From Butyrivibrio sp. Su6 (lineage in GTDB: Bacteria; Bacillota; Clostridia; Lachnospirales; Lachnospiraceae): a stretch of 64,000 nt of DNA. Numbering within the stretch: the first letter of the stretch is position 1; every line of letters begins with the position of its first letter. Made by a program: the position numbers and the translations under genes. The notes beneath the pieces were generated by a model. The model was not told where the DNA came from and searched no databases. It saw only the letters and a list, made by a program, of their open reading frames with translations. The stretch covers positions 55,804 through 119,803 of the forward strand of contig NZ_FNUR01000012.1 in the NCBI RefSeq assembly GCF_900108105.1, read 5' to 3'. Below, one piece after another: positions 1-9,300 of the stretch.

Positions 1-40
1 TCATTTTATTTTTCAGTTTATAAACTCTTTTTGCAAAAAA

Positions 41-82
41 ACACCCTATAGAGCAATGTTTGGCATTAACTCTATAGGGTGT
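41..82 (-). terminator. Intrinsic terminator of ileS
   Basis: A 13-bp perfect stem (41-53 with 70-82) has a 16-nt loop and lies just after the ileS stop codon. On the minus strand it is followed by a T-run (the A-run at 35-40). This is a textbook Rho-independent terminator. Confidence 0.85.
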
Positions 83-90
83 ATTTATTA

Positions 91-3000
91 TCAAACTTTC
101 TCTACGCCGATTGTAACTTTCTCGCCGTTGATATCCCACTCTTTTGCATTTGCTACATCAGAGCCATAGATGATCTCATTAGCAAGAACCTTTGTTGAGA
201 TGCTGCTTTCATTAGCCTTGATGATCTCAGCAAGCTTGTCATTGCCATTTAAGGAAACCTTGATGTGATCCATAACTTCGAATCCGGAATCCTTACGCAT
301 TGTCTGAACCTTACTGATTACTTCAAGTACGAAGCCTTCATTCAAAAGTTCTTCTGAAAGGTTTGTATCAAGAACAACTGTGATACCCCAGTTCTCCTGT
401 GAAATAAAGCCTTCCTTCTGAGCCATCTCGATAAGAAGATCTTCCTTAACAAGTTCAACATCAACGTCATTTACTGTGAACTTGATGCTTCCGTTGTTAT
501 TAAGCTCATCCATTGTGGCATTTCCATCAAGGCCTTCAAGATAACTCTTGATAGCTCCGATGTTCTTACCATACTTAGGTCCTAATGTCTTAAGCTGTGG
601 CTTGAATGTGTAGCTTGTGAAGTCACGAACATCATCTGTAAAGCTTACATTCTTAACGTTGAGCTCTTCTCTGATGATCTCAGTATAGAACTCGCCAACA
701 GTCTCTTCTGCTTTTACATACATCTGACCGATAGGCTGACGGTTCTTGATGTTTGCTGCATTTCTTGCTGCACGTCCAAGAACAACGATATCAAGAACTT
801 CTTCCATATCTTTCTCAAGCTTTGTATCGATCATGCTCTCATCAACCTCAGGGAAGTCACAGAGGTGAATACTTTCAGGAGCATCCTTAAAGCTGTTTCT
901 TACAAGGTTCTGATAAATCTCCTCAGTCATGAATGGAACCATAGGAGCTGCTGCCTTACATACTGTTACAAGTGCTGTATAAAGAGTCATGTAAGCAGAA
1001 ATCTTATCCTGCTCCATTCCCTTAGCCCAGAATCTTTCACGTGAGCGACGTACATACCAGTTAGACATCTCGTCTACAAATCCGTCAAGAGCCTTTCCTG
1101 CCTCAGGAATTCTGTAATTTGCAAGGTTCTCATCTACAGCCTTTACGCAGCTATTAAGCTTTGAAAGAAGCCATTTATCCATAACTGTAAGCTTATCTGT
1201 CTCAAGCTTGTAGTTAGCAGCATCGAATCCGTCGATGTTTGCATAAAGTGTGAAGAATGCATATGTATTCCAGAGTGTTCCCAGGAACTTACGCTGTCCT
1301 TCCATAACGGCATCACCTGAGAATCTGCTAGGAAGCCATGGAGCACTGTTAGTGTAGAAGTACCATCTGATAGCATCTGCGCCGTATTTTTCAAGTGCAT
1401 CGAAAGGATCAACCGCGTTGCCCTTTGACTTACTCATCTTCTGTCCGTTCTCATCCTGCACAAGGCCGAGTACTATAACATTTTTAAATGCAGGCTTGTT
1501 GAAAAGAAGTGTTGCCTCTGCGTGAAGTGAGTAGAACCATCCTCTTGTCTGGTCTACAGCCTCTGAAATAAATTCAGCAGGGAACTGTTTCTCGAAGAGT
1601 TCTTTATTTTCAAATGGGTAGTGAAGCTGGGCAAATGGCATTGCTCCTGAATCGAACCAGCAGTCGATAACTTCTTTTACCCTGTGCATCTTCTTGCCGC
1701 ACTTAGGACATGTGATCTCAAATTTATCAATATATGGTCTGTGAAGCTCACAAGTTTCTGCTGAAGGATCTCCTGAAAGCTCAGCGAGTTCTTTTCTTGA
1801 ACCAACAGAAAGCTGATGTCCACAGTCATCGCACTCCCAGATATTAAGAGGTGTTCCCCAATATCTGTCACGTGAGATACCCCAATCCTGGATATTCTCA
1901 AGCCAGTCACCAAAACGTCCCTTACCGATTGACTCAGGAACCCAGTTGATCTCTTTATTGTTGCGGATAAGGTCATCCTTAACTTCTGTAACTTTAATGA
2001 ACCATGATGAACGAGCGTAGTAAAGAAGTGGTGTTCCACATCTCCAGCAATGAGGATAATCATGCTCCATCTTTGGTGCACCAAAGAGAAGTCCTCTCTT
2101 ATCAAGGTCTTTTAATACCTCTGGATCTGCACTGATAGCACCCTCATCCATTTCCTTCTGTGTAGGCTTACATCTCATGCCTGCAAAAGGAGTTTCAGGT
2201 TTAAGACGTCCCTCTGAATCAACCATCTGAACAAGAGGAGCATCATACTTACGACCAACTCTTGCGTCGTCTTCACCGAATGCAGGAGCGATATGTACGA
2301 TACCTGTACCATCTGTCATAGTTACATATGTATCGCAGTAGATAAAGAAGGCCTTCTTGTGCTGTTTCTCTGTCTCATCAGCTGCGCACTGATAAAGTGG
2401 CTCGTACTCTTTGTACTCAAGATCTGTACCAACGTATGTCTCAAGAACTTCATAGGCCTTTTCGCCTTCTTCTTTTGCAAGGCTTCCAAGTACGTTATCT
2501 GCAAGTGCCTGAGCAAGATAGTATACGTTGCCATCTGCTGCCTTAACCTTGATGTATTTCTCATCAGGGTTTACGCAAAGTCCGATGTTTGAAGGAAGTG
2601 TCCAAGGTGTTGTTGTCCATGCAAGGAAGTAAGCATCCTCACCCTTAACCTTGAAACGAACGATAGCTGAACGCTCTTTTAATGTCTTGTAACCCTGTGC
2701 AACCTCGTGTGATGAAAGAGGTGTGCCACAACGAGGACAGTAAGGAACTACCTTAAAGCCCTTGTACAAAAGACCTTTCTTCCAGATCTCATTAAGAGCC
2801 CACCATTCAGACTCAATGAAATTGTCATCATATGTGATATATGGGTGTTCCATATCAGCCCAGAATCCAACTGTGCCTGAGAAATCTTCCCACATTCCTT
2901 TGTATTTCCAAACAGATTCCTTACATTTTTTGATGAAAGGCTCCATTCCGTACTCTTCGATCTGCTCTTTGCCATCAAGGCCAAGCATCTTCTCAACTTC

Positions 3001-3282
3001 GAGCTCAACAGGAAGACCGTGTGTATCCCAACCAGCCTTACGTGGAACTGTATATCCCTTCATTGTGCGGTATCTTGGGATCATATCCTTGATAGCACGG
3101 GTAAGAACGTGTCCGATATGTGGCTTACCATTGGCTGTTGGCGGGCCATCATAGAACATATACATTTCACCCTTACTTCTGGTGTCAACACTCTTCTGGA
3201 AGATGTTTTCTTTTTTCCAGAATTCTTCAATCTTTTTCTCTCTGCCGACGAAATTCATGTCAGTTTCGACTTTTGAATACAT
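91..3282 (-). CDS. ileS: Isoleucyl-tRNA synthetase
   Basis: This cytoplasmic class I synthetase attaches isoleucine to tRNA-Ile. The 1063-residue protein has the HIGH-type motif in PTANGKPHIGHV near residue 50 and the KMSKS loop in GQKMSKSKGN at about residue 610. The CP1 editing domain lies between them, and the anticodon-binding domain and a long C-terminal part follow. The length fits the longer IleS type common in Clostridia. The start is set by AAAGGAG seven bases before the ATG. A complete Ile T-box leader precedes it, so the gene is expected to be induced when tRNA-Ile is uncharged. Confidence 0.98.
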   Translation of the reverse strand: MYSKVETDMNFVGREKKIEEFWKKENIFQKSVDTRSKGEMYMFYDGPPTANGKPHIGHVLTRAIKDMIPRYRTMKGYTVPRKAGWDTHGLPVELEVEKMLGLDGKEQIEEYGMEPFIKKCKESVWKYKGMWEDFSGTVGFWADMEHPYITYDDNFIESEWWALNEIWKKGLLYKGFKVVPYCPRCGTPLSSHEVAQGYKTLKERSAIVRFKVKGEDAYFLAWTTTPWTLPSNIGLCVNPDEKYIKVKAADGNVYYLAQALADNVLGSLAKEEGEKAYEVLETYVGTDLEYKEYEPLYQCAADETEKQHKKAFFIYCDTYVTMTDGTGIVHIAPAFGEDDARVGRKYDAPLVQMVDSEGRLKPETPFAGMRCKPTQKEMDEGAISADPEVLKDLDKRGLLFGAPKMEHDYPHCWRCGTPLLYYARSSWFIKVTEVKDDLIRNNKEINWVPESIGKGRFGDWLENIQDWGISRDRYWGTPLNIWECDDCGHQLSVGSRKELAELSGDPSAETCELHRPYIDKFEITCPKCGKKMHRVKEVIDCWFDSGAMPFAQLHYPFENKELFEKQFPAEFISEAVDQTRGWFYSLHAEATLLFNKPAFKNVIVLGLVQDENGQKMSKSKGNAVDPFDALEKYGADAIRWYFYTNSAPWLPSRFSGDAVMEGQRKFLGTLWNTYAFFTLYANIDGFDAANYKLETDKLTVMDKWLLSKLNSCVKAVDENLANYRIPEAGKALDGFVDEMSNWYVRRSRERFWAKGMEQDKISAYMTLYTALVTVCKAAAPMVPFMTEEIYQNLVRNSFKDAPESIHLCDFPEVDESMIDTKLEKDMEEVLDIVVLGRAARNAANIKNRQPIGQMYVKAEETVGEFYTEIIREELNVKNVSFTDDVRDFTSYTFKPQLKTLGPKYGKNIGAIKSYLEGLDGNATMDELNNNGSIKFTVNDVDVELVKEDLLIEMAQKEGFISQENWGITVVLDTNLSEELLNEGFVLEVISKVQTMRKDSGFEVMDHIKVSLNGNDKLAEIIKANESSISTKVLANEIIYGSDVANAKEWDINGEKVTIGVEKV

Positions 3283-3300
3283 TTTTGAGCTCCTTTCTTA

Positions 3301-3570
3301 AAAGCAAAAGCCCCGTCCTTGTAAAAAGGACGAGGCTGTAATTACACTCTCGTTATACCACCTGTTTACACATACGCGCCATTTAAAATGGTTGAATACG
3401 CTTCCCGTTAACGAAGGGATACTCGTCAGGATCTACTATAGGTTCAATCCTGCAGCTCAGAAGTGATTTTCGATAGCGTCTACTCGCACCGGCTCACACC
3501 AACCGCCGGCTCTCTGAAAGCTTTCATACACTGCCTACTGTCTTCGTCACAGCTTTTTTATTCTTAATAA
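3301..3570 (-). promoter_or_regulatory. T-box leader of ileS (Ile specifier)
   Basis: The leader between the promoter and ileS has the conserved T-box sequence AGGTGGTATAACGAGAG (minus strand, about 3347-3364). It is followed by a strong terminator stem (3310-3321 with 3327-3338) and a T-rich tail. In the Stem I region the expected specifier loop carries ATC, an Ile codon, at 3465-3467. The AG-rich and GTGTGAGCCGG-like Stem I elements are visible upstream. Uncharged tRNA-Ile should bind and favour the antiterminator. Confidence 0.93.
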
Positions 3571-3577
3571 CGTTCAT

Positions 3578-3606
3578 ATAATACTACTAATTTTTTTACC
3601 ATGCAA
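3578..3606 (-). promoter_or_regulatory. Promoter of the ileS T-box transcript
   Basis: On the minus strand TTGCAT (3601-3606) and TATTAT (3578-3583) are separated by 17 bp. Transcription would start about 10 nt before the T-box leader. The -35 lies only 8 bp after the stop codon of the upstream aquaporin gene, so aquaporin transcripts run into the leader. Confidence 0.7.
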
Positions 3607-3614
3607 GATAAAAA

Positions 3615-4301
3615 TTACTCTTCAAGATAATTATACAAAAGAGCTGCAATTGCTGCCCCTGCAAGTGGTCCAACAATGAAAACCCAAAGGCTTGCAAGAG
3701 GTGCTGAATTTCCTGTGAATGCTGCAAATAATGCAGGGCCGAAACTTCTTGCCGGATTTACAGATGTTCCGGTAAGTCCGATTCCAAGAATATGAACAAG
3801 AACAAGAGTAAAGCCTATGATAAGTCCGCCAAAAGAGCCGTGACCTGCTTTATCTGATGTGACACCGAGAATAGTAAATACAAATACAAATGTAAGAACT
3901 ATCTCAACGCAAAGACCTGCCAAAGGATTGCCATTTACACCGGCCAGTCCGTTTGCACCAAAGCCTCCTGTCTTATCAGTCACGCCGCCAACTCCAAAGA
4001 TAATTGCCAGGATCCCTGAACCGATTATTGATCCCAAAACCTGAGAGATCACATAACCGATGAAATCATTAAGCGATAACCCGCCTCTCATGAATACACC
4101 AAGTGAAACCGCCGGATTGATATGGCATCCCGATATATTGCCAACACAATAAGCCATGCCAACGATAGTCAGACCAAAAGCAAGCGCTGTCAAAAGATAT
4201 CCACTGCCATTTGCTGCATCACACCCAACAAGCATCGCTGTTCCACAGCCCAATACTACTAATACCGCTGTCCCAATACACTCTGCTACATATTTCTTCA
4301 T
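3615..4301 (-). CDS. Aquaporin / MIP family channel
   Basis: This is a 228-residue integral membrane channel of the major intrinsic protein family. It has six hydrophobic segments and both pore half-helix motifs, NPA in GCHINPAVSLG near residue 63 and NPA in GTSVNPARSFGPA near residue 180. The NPARS ending of the second motif and the short loops resemble AqpZ-type water channels more than glycerol facilitators, but substrate is inferred. The start has CAGGAGG with eight bases of spacing. No separate terminator is seen; the ileS T-box terminator downstream may serve. Confidence 0.93.
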   Translation of the reverse strand: MKKYVAECIGTAVLVVLGCGTAMLVGCDAANGSGYLLTALAFGLTIVGMAYCVGNISGCHINPAVSLGVFMRGGLSLNDFIGYVISQVLGSIIGSGILAIIFGVGGVTDKTGGFGANGLAGVNGNPLAGLCVEIVLTFVFVFTILGVTSDKAGHGSFGGLIIGFTLVLVHILGIGLTGTSVNPARSFGPALFAAFTGNSAPLASLWVFIVGPLAGAAIAALLYNYLEE

Positions 4302-4327
4302 ACCTTTTCCCTCCTGATGTAAAAAAA

Positions 4328-4368
4328 TGCCGCCCCATCGGCAAATTTCAAGCTACAACTGTATTATA
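4328..4368 (-). promoter_or_regulatory. Aquaporin promoter -10 and leader hairpin
   Basis: A perfect TATAAT on the minus strand (4363-4368) lies about 60 nt before the aquaporin ATG; its -35 is weak. Between it and the gene, a 5-bp GC stem (4328-4332 with 4339-4343) with a 6-nt loop is followed by seven Ts on the minus strand. This resembles a small attenuator, but the stem is short and I cannot show it works. Confidence 0.4.
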
Positions 4369-4508
4369 ATCCTTTTGTTTAGGATTTTGCATATTATTTT
4401 AATGTTTTTTCGTATGGTTGAAACTGCGTGATTTAAGGTCATTTTCAGATAGATTCATTTTTTCTCTGCACTTATGATGGATTTATACATTAGAAAAGAG
4501 GATTTCCT

Positions 4509-6074
4509 ATGAGTATTTGTTTTGATTTTCTTTTAGATTACAGAGTTGCCGATACCTTCGCAGAAATTTTTTGGGATCTTCCGCTTGATGCAGATCCTGA
4601 CTGTGAATACCTCGTTGTTAATGCCGATACCCTCGACACCATAAAGACTAAAAAGACCCACGCTTCTCTCACAGATCTTACTCCTGATACTTCCTATGGA
4701 ATATCGGTTTATATCGTTTATTCTCCTGAAAAGGATGGATCAGGCAAAAAAGATCCGGTTCTTCTGGGGGATCTTAAGATCCACACAAAAAAAACACGTG
4801 AGAGGATCGACATCACAAAAGCTCCGTACTATGCGGTAGGCGACGGAAAAACATTAAACACCGATGCTATCCAGGCCGCTCTCGATGCCTGTGATGAAAA
4901 GACATCTCTCTATATTCCCGCCGGAACATTTTTGACCGGAGCTCTAAACGTTCATTCAAACACAGAAATTTACCTTGATGAGGGAGCTCTTTTGCAGGGC
5001 TCTGAAGAGCCTTTCGACTATCTTCCCAAGATAAAGAGCCGCTTCGAAGGCTATGAAATGGAGTGCTACAGGAGCCTTCTGAATATGGGTGAGCTTGACC
5101 ATGACGCCGGATACAATTGCGAGAATGTACTGATCCACGGAAAAGGAAGCATCATGGGCGGCGGGGCTACTCTTGCGAAAGCCATCGCCAGAATTGAAGG
5201 TGAGCGTCTTAAAGACTACATCGCCTCTCTCGGAGATAAGATAAAAGAATATGAAAAGCCTGAAACCATTGCCAGCAGATTTCGCGGAAGGCTCATCAAC
5301 ATGAGCAACTGTCAGAACATTTGGATCCATGGTCTCACCCTTGGATACGGCCCTTCCTGGAATCTCCACTTCATCTATTCCGACAGAGTCGTAACTGACC
5401 ACTGCATTTTGAAATCTGAAGGCGTCTGGAACGGAGATGGCTGGGATCCTGATTCATCAACTAACTCCACGCTCTATGCCTGCGAGTTCTACACAGAAGA
5501 TGATTCAGTAGCTATCAAATCAGGAAAAAACCCTGAAGGAAACGTTATAAACAGGCCTACCAAGCACATTCGAGTTTTTGACAGTATCTGTCACTTTGGC
5601 CACGGACTTTGCATAGGAAGTGAAATGTCGGGCGGCGTTGAAGATGTAAGGCTTTGGGACTGCGATATGGGACCCACCTGGTCTGGAATTGAAATCAAAG
5701 CCACCAAAAAGCGAGGCGGGTATGTTAAAAATGTCATTGTAAGAGATATAACTGCTTCCCACATCCAAATGCATTCTGTTGGCTACAACGATGACGGTGA
5801 AGGCTCAAAAGTGCCCCCGGTACTGGGCTTCTGTCACTTTGAAAGACTCCATATCCTAGGGCGCTACCTCGACAACAATGCCGGCAAAAATGAGTGGCAC
5901 GACTGCCCTTCAATTCTCCTGTGCGGATTTGATGAGCCCGGTTACGAGATAAAAAATATTTCTTTCAAAAATATAACCATGGAAAATCCTGCAGCCGAAG
6001 CAGATAGTATTCATATGGAATACTGTGAGAACGTCTCTTTCGAAAATATAAAAAGCGTTCCACGAATTAACTAA
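4509..6074 (+). CDS. Polygalacturonase, glycoside hydrolase family 28
   Basis: The 521-residue enzyme is predicted to hydrolyse alpha-1,4 galacturonide bonds. Residues 1-95 look like a fibronectin type III-like domain, followed by the GH28 beta-helix. The family motifs are all present: NGDGWDPD at 308-315 (Asp310), EDDS with Asp331 and Asp332, FGHG with His365, and the EIKATKKRGG segment corresponding to RIK. There is no signal peptide, so it probably acts in the cytoplasm on imported oligogalacturonides, perhaps as an exo-enzyme. The ATG has AGAGGA six bases upstream. The CE8 esterase and KDG kinase elsewhere in this window fit the same pathway. Confidence 0.95.
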   Translation: MSICFDFLLDYRVADTFAEIFWDLPLDADPDCEYLVVNADTLDTIKTKKTHASLTDLTPDTSYGISVYIVYSPEKDGSGKKDPVLLGDLKIHTKKTRERIDITKAPYYAVGDGKTLNTDAIQAALDACDEKTSLYIPAGTFLTGALNVHSNTEIYLDEGALLQGSEEPFDYLPKIKSRFEGYEMECYRSLLNMGELDHDAGYNCENVLIHGKGSIMGGGATLAKAIARIEGERLKDYIASLGDKIKEYEKPETIASRFRGRLINMSNCQNIWIHGLTLGYGPSWNLHFIYSDRVVTDHCILKSEGVWNGDGWDPDSSTNSTLYACEFYTEDDSVAIKSGKNPEGNVINRPTKHIRVFDSICHFGHGLCIGSEMSGGVEDVRLWDCDMGPTWSGIEIKATKKRGGYVKNVIVRDITASHIQMHSVGYNDDGEGSKVPPVLGFCHFERLHILGRYLDNNAGKNEWHDCPSILLCGFDEPGYEIKNISFKNITMENPAAEADSIHMEYCENVSFENIKSVPRIN

Positions 6075-6081
6075 TAATAAG

Positions 6082-6116
6082 AAAAAGCTTACCCTCTAAA
6101 ACAAGGTAAGCTTTTT
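6082..6116. terminator. Bidirectional terminator between GH28 and aldolase genes
   Basis: A 12-bp stem (6082-6093 with 6105-6116) has A-rich and T-rich flanks. It lies between two convergent genes, so it can end transcripts from both sides. Confidence 0.85.
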
Positions 6117-6130
6117 GTTTTTGTTGAGTA

Positions 6131-7216
6131 TTATAAATATTTAAAAAGCGTATCAATATCTTCTACTGTTGTTGCCCAGTCTGTGGCAAATCTCACAACA
6201 GTATGGGTATCATCAAGTTTCTCCCAAAATCCGTAGCTTACATGCTCTGAAAGCTCTTTTAATTTATTATCTTCCATAACAACAAACTGCTGGTTTGTTG
6301 GGGAGTCGATATATATCTGATAACCTCTCTCAACGAGCTTATTTCTGAGGATCTCAGCCATTTCTATTGCATTCTTGCTGATCTTCATGTAGAGATCATC
6401 CGTAAAAAGAGTGTCGAACTGAAGGCCAAGAAGCCATCCCTTTGCAAGAAGCGCGCCGTGCTGCTTTATCACAGGGACAGGATGCTTAACAGGAACACCC
6501 TTTGTAAATACAACCGCTTCTCCAAACAATGCTCCAACCTTGGTTCCGCCCACATAGAAAACATCTACAAGTCTGGCTATGTCCTCTATTGTGACGTCAG
6601 TTCTTTTGCTCATAAGACCATAACCAAGTCTTGCCCCGTCGAGGAATAGCGGGATACCGTACTCTCTGCAGATTCCTGATATCTCCTCAAGCTCTGCTTT
6701 GGAGTATAATGTGCCATATTCTGTGGGGTGGGAAATGTAAACAGCTCCCGGGAAAACCATGTGCTCATGATTGTCGTCGGCGTAGAAGTCATCAATGAGC
6801 TTCTTTAGATCTGCGCCTTTTATCTTTCCGACCTGGTCTGAATAACAGGGCTTTTCTTTGTCTGTAAACTGCGGTTCTTCATTAAAACTTGGAAGCGTCA
6901 GGACTTTATGGCCTGAGAATTCGATGGCACCAGCTTCATGGGCGGCAACATGGCCTGTCTGCGCCGCAACAACGCCTTCGTATGGCTCAAGAAGCATATC
7001 GATGACCGTTTGGTTTGTCTGAGTACCTCCGACCAAAAAGAATACATCTGCATCTTTTGCATTGCAGCTCTTCTTGATTTTATCCGCTGCCTGCTTGCAA
7101 TAATCATCTGTTCCATACCCAACGATCTGTTCAAAATTCGTCTCCTGCAAACGCTGCAAGATCATTGGGTGAGCGCCTTTTGTGTAATCACTGGAAAAAG
7201 AAATCCTATCCTTCAT
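6131..7216 (-). CDS. Threonine aldolase family PLP enzyme
   Basis: This 361-residue protein belongs to the beta-eliminating lyase/threonine aldolase group (fold type I, PLP-dependent), which cleaves L-threonine or allo-threonine to glycine and acetaldehyde. A FLVGGTQTNQ segment near residue 60 would bind cofactor phosphate. The FLDGARLGYG segment holds the cofactor Asp and Arg. The Schiff-base lysine is expected in VGGTKVGALFGEA. The length matches the family. Substrate stereospecificity cannot be read from the sequence. It is transcribed in the same direction as the downstream-placed terminator shared with GH28. Confidence 0.88.
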   Translation of the reverse strand: MKDRISFSSDYTKGAHPMILQRLQETNFEQIVGYGTDDYCKQAADKIKKSCNAKDADVFFLVGGTQTNQTVIDMLLEPYEGVVAAQTGHVAAHEAGAIEFSGHKVLTLPSFNEEPQFTDKEKPCYSDQVGKIKGADLKKLIDDFYADDNHEHMVFPGAVYISHPTEYGTLYSKAELEEISGICREYGIPLFLDGARLGYGLMSKRTDVTIEDIARLVDVFYVGGTKVGALFGEAVVFTKGVPVKHPVPVIKQHGALLAKGWLLGLQFDTLFTDDLYMKISKNAIEMAEILRNKLVERGYQIYIDSPTNQQFVVMEDNKLKELSEHVSYGFWEKLDDTHTVVRFATDWATTVEDIDTLFKYL

Positions 7217-7286
7217 ATCGTTATTTTACCCCTTATTGTTCCTGCATTTTATGATTATAAACAAACGATTAAGCGTTTATAAACTG

Positions 7287-7757
7287 TTATTCAAAGGATA
7301 CTCCACTAAAATCCACTACTTCTTCGAGCACCTTTACAAAGTCCTCAAGACCAGTTTTGTCTTCCTCTGTAAATCTGCCAAGGTTGGGGCTGTCGATATC
7401 AAGTACAGCTACTACCTTTCCATCTTTGTGAATCGGTACGACGATTTCAGAATTGGACGCGCTGTCACAGGCAATATGTCCAGCAAACTCATGAACATTT
7501 TTTACAAGCTGTGTCTCATCATTTCCTGCTGCTGTTCCGCAAACGCCTTTTCCAAGCTCGATTCTGATGCAGGCTACCTTTCCCTGGAATGGTCCCAGCA
7601 AAAGAGATCCTTTATCCATAAGGTAAAATCCCGCCCAGTTGAGGTCCTCCATGTTTTCATATAATAATGCTGATGCATTGGAAAAAACAGGTAAAAAATT
7701 GGGTTCATCCTCTGCCAGCACTTTGATCTGCTGCGCTAATAACTTATAATCTGTCAT
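7287..7757 (-). CDS. msrC: Free methionine-(R)-sulfoxide reductase (GAF domain)
   Basis: The 156-residue single GAF-domain protein matches fRMsr/YebR, which reduces free methionine-R-sulfoxide with thioredoxin as donor. All three family cysteines are present, in VACIRIE, KGVCGTA and HIACDSASNSE. I place the start at 7757 because AAGGAG lies seven bases before this ATG, while the longer reading frame begins in non-conserved sequence. It is a cytoplasmic oxidative-damage repair enzyme. The trxA gene near the end of the window could supply its reductant. Confidence 0.92.
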   Translation of the reverse strand: MTDYKLLAQQIKVLAEDEPNFLPVFSNASALLYENMEDLNWAGFYLMDKGSLLLGPFQGKVACIRIELGKGVCGTAAGNDETQLVKNVHEFAGHIACDSASNSEIVVPIHKDGKVVAVLDIDSPNLGRFTEEDKTGLEDFVKVLEEVVDFSGVSFE

Positions 7758-7908
7758 AACTGTGCTCCTTAATGTTATTATCAAAATCTTAATGGGAAAG
7801 ACTCCCACTGCTCATTAGCACGATTCTATCATCATTTTGTCTTGTGTACAATCTATTGTTTTCCTCTAATTGTTCGATTTATTTTATATTTCTTTTATAG
7901 TGCTTTTC

Positions 7909-7937
7909 TTGATGATGAAAAGTAAATATAGCATAAT
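7909..7937 (+). promoter_or_regulatory. Promoter of the symporter gene
   Basis: TTGATG (7909-7914) and CATAAT (7932-7937) are separated by 17 bp, about 48 nt before the symporter ATG. Confidence 0.55.
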
Positions 7938-7984
7938 ATAAATGTGCGTATTTGCGGTAACATTTTTACGAAAGGTGGTTTTGT

Positions 7985-9241
7985 ATGGATAACAATAGCA
8001 AACAAAATATTGTTGAAACAGAAAAAAAAGGCTTATCCCTTGCAACTCAAATCTTTATTGCTCTTGCTCTTGCAATAGTTGCCGGACTTCTTTTGCAAAA
8101 TGCAGTCTGGTTCGCAGAGGAGTATATTAAACCCTTTGGTACAATTTTTCTTAACCTCGTTAAATTCATTATTTGCCCTATAGTTCTTTTTTCTATTATG
8201 TCTGGTGTTGTATCTATGAAAGACATAAGGAAAGTGGGAGTTATCGGTGGCATTACTCTTATATACTATTTCTTTACCACAGCTATTGCTATTTCATTAG
8301 GTCTTTTTATTGCCAACTTTTTCAAAGGAAGTTTCCCTGTGCTGACTACTTCAAGCCTGTCCTATGAAGCTAGTCAGGCGCCTGCACCAATGGAGGTTTT
8401 AGTAGATCTGTTCCCTTCCAATTTTCTGGTGCCAGTATCTGAGGAAAACATGCTTCAGGTAATCATTATGGCCATACTTATTGGTTTTTCTGTTATCTTA
8501 CTTGGCCCCAAAGGTGAAAAGGCCATTGATGGTATCAATGTTTTAAATGATGTTTTCATGAAGTGTATGGAGCTTATCCTCAAGCTCTCACCTATCGGAG
8601 TATTTTGTCTTTTAACCCCTGTTGTCGCTGCAAATGGCGCTGTAGTAATTGGTTCTTTGGCAAAGGTTCTTTTGGCAGCTTATATTTGTTATGTTTTGCA
8701 CGCAGTTATCGTCTACTCATTGACAGTTTCAACGCTTGCGAAAATAAGTCCAATTAAGTTCTTTAAAGGTATGATGCCTGCTATCCTATTTGCATTTTCC
8801 AGCGCTTCTTCAGTTGGAACCCTTCCTATCAATATGGAATGTACAGAGAAGCTTGGAGCATCAAGAGAAGTATCCAGCTTTGTTCTTCCCCTTGGCGCAA
8901 CCATAAACATGGACGGGACGGCCATTTATCAGGGCGTTTGCGCGATATTCATTGCATCCTGCTATGGAATTAACCTCACATTTTCACAGATGCTTACTAT
9001 CGTAGTTACAGCCACTCTTGCTTCTGTAGGTACAGCCGGTGTTCCAGGTGCAGGCATGGTCATGCTGGCAATGGTTCTCACTTCCGTTGGTCTTCCTGTA
9101 GATGGTATCGCACTTGTTGCAGGTGTCGACAGAATCTTTGATATGGGCAGAACAACCCTCAATATCACAGGTGATGCTTCTTGTACTATTATTGTTTCTC
9201 ACTTGGTTAGTAACTGGAAACCAAAAAAGAAGAGCGCATAA
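7985..9241 (+). CDS. Dicarboxylate/amino acid:cation symporter (DAACS)
   Basis: This 418-residue membrane transporter of the SLC1/GltP family takes up glutamate, aspartate or C4-dicarboxylates with Na+ or H+. The family signatures are present: a serine-rich hairpin SSASSVGTLP, TINMDGTAIYQG, the second hairpin GVPGAGMVML and FDMGRTTLNITGDA. The last motif carries the Asp and Arg region that binds acidic substrates. It is convergent with aspA, suggesting aspartate import followed by deamination to fumarate. AAAGGTGG six bases before the ATG sets the start. Confidence 0.94.
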   Translation: MDNNSKQNIVETEKKGLSLATQIFIALALAIVAGLLLQNAVWFAEEYIKPFGTIFLNLVKFIICPIVLFSIMSGVVSMKDIRKVGVIGGITLIYYFFTTAIAISLGLFIANFFKGSFPVLTTSSLSYEASQAPAPMEVLVDLFPSNFLVPVSEENMLQVIIMAILIGFSVILLGPKGEKAIDGINVLNDVFMKCMELILKLSPIGVFCLLTPVVAANGAVVIGSLAKVLLAAYICYVLHAVIVYSLTVSTLAKISPIKFFKGMMPAILFAFSSASSVGTLPINMECTEKLGASREVSSFVLPLGATINMDGTAIYQGVCAIFIASCYGINLTFSQMLTIVVTATLASVGTAGVPGAGMVMLAMVLTSVGLPVDGIALVAGVDRIFDMGRTTLNITGDASCTIIVSHLVSNWKPKKKSA

Positions 9242-9261
9242 TAAAAAATATAAAAAAAAAT

Positions 9262-9294
9262 AAGTGGGACGGTTCTTGGCGAACCGTTCCACTT
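9262..9294. terminator. Bidirectional terminator between symporter and aspA
   Basis: A 14-bp stem (9262-9275 with 9281-9294, one G-T pair) with a 5-nt loop is followed by a T-run. It separates two convergent genes. Confidence 0.9.
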
Positions 9295-9300
9295 TCTTTT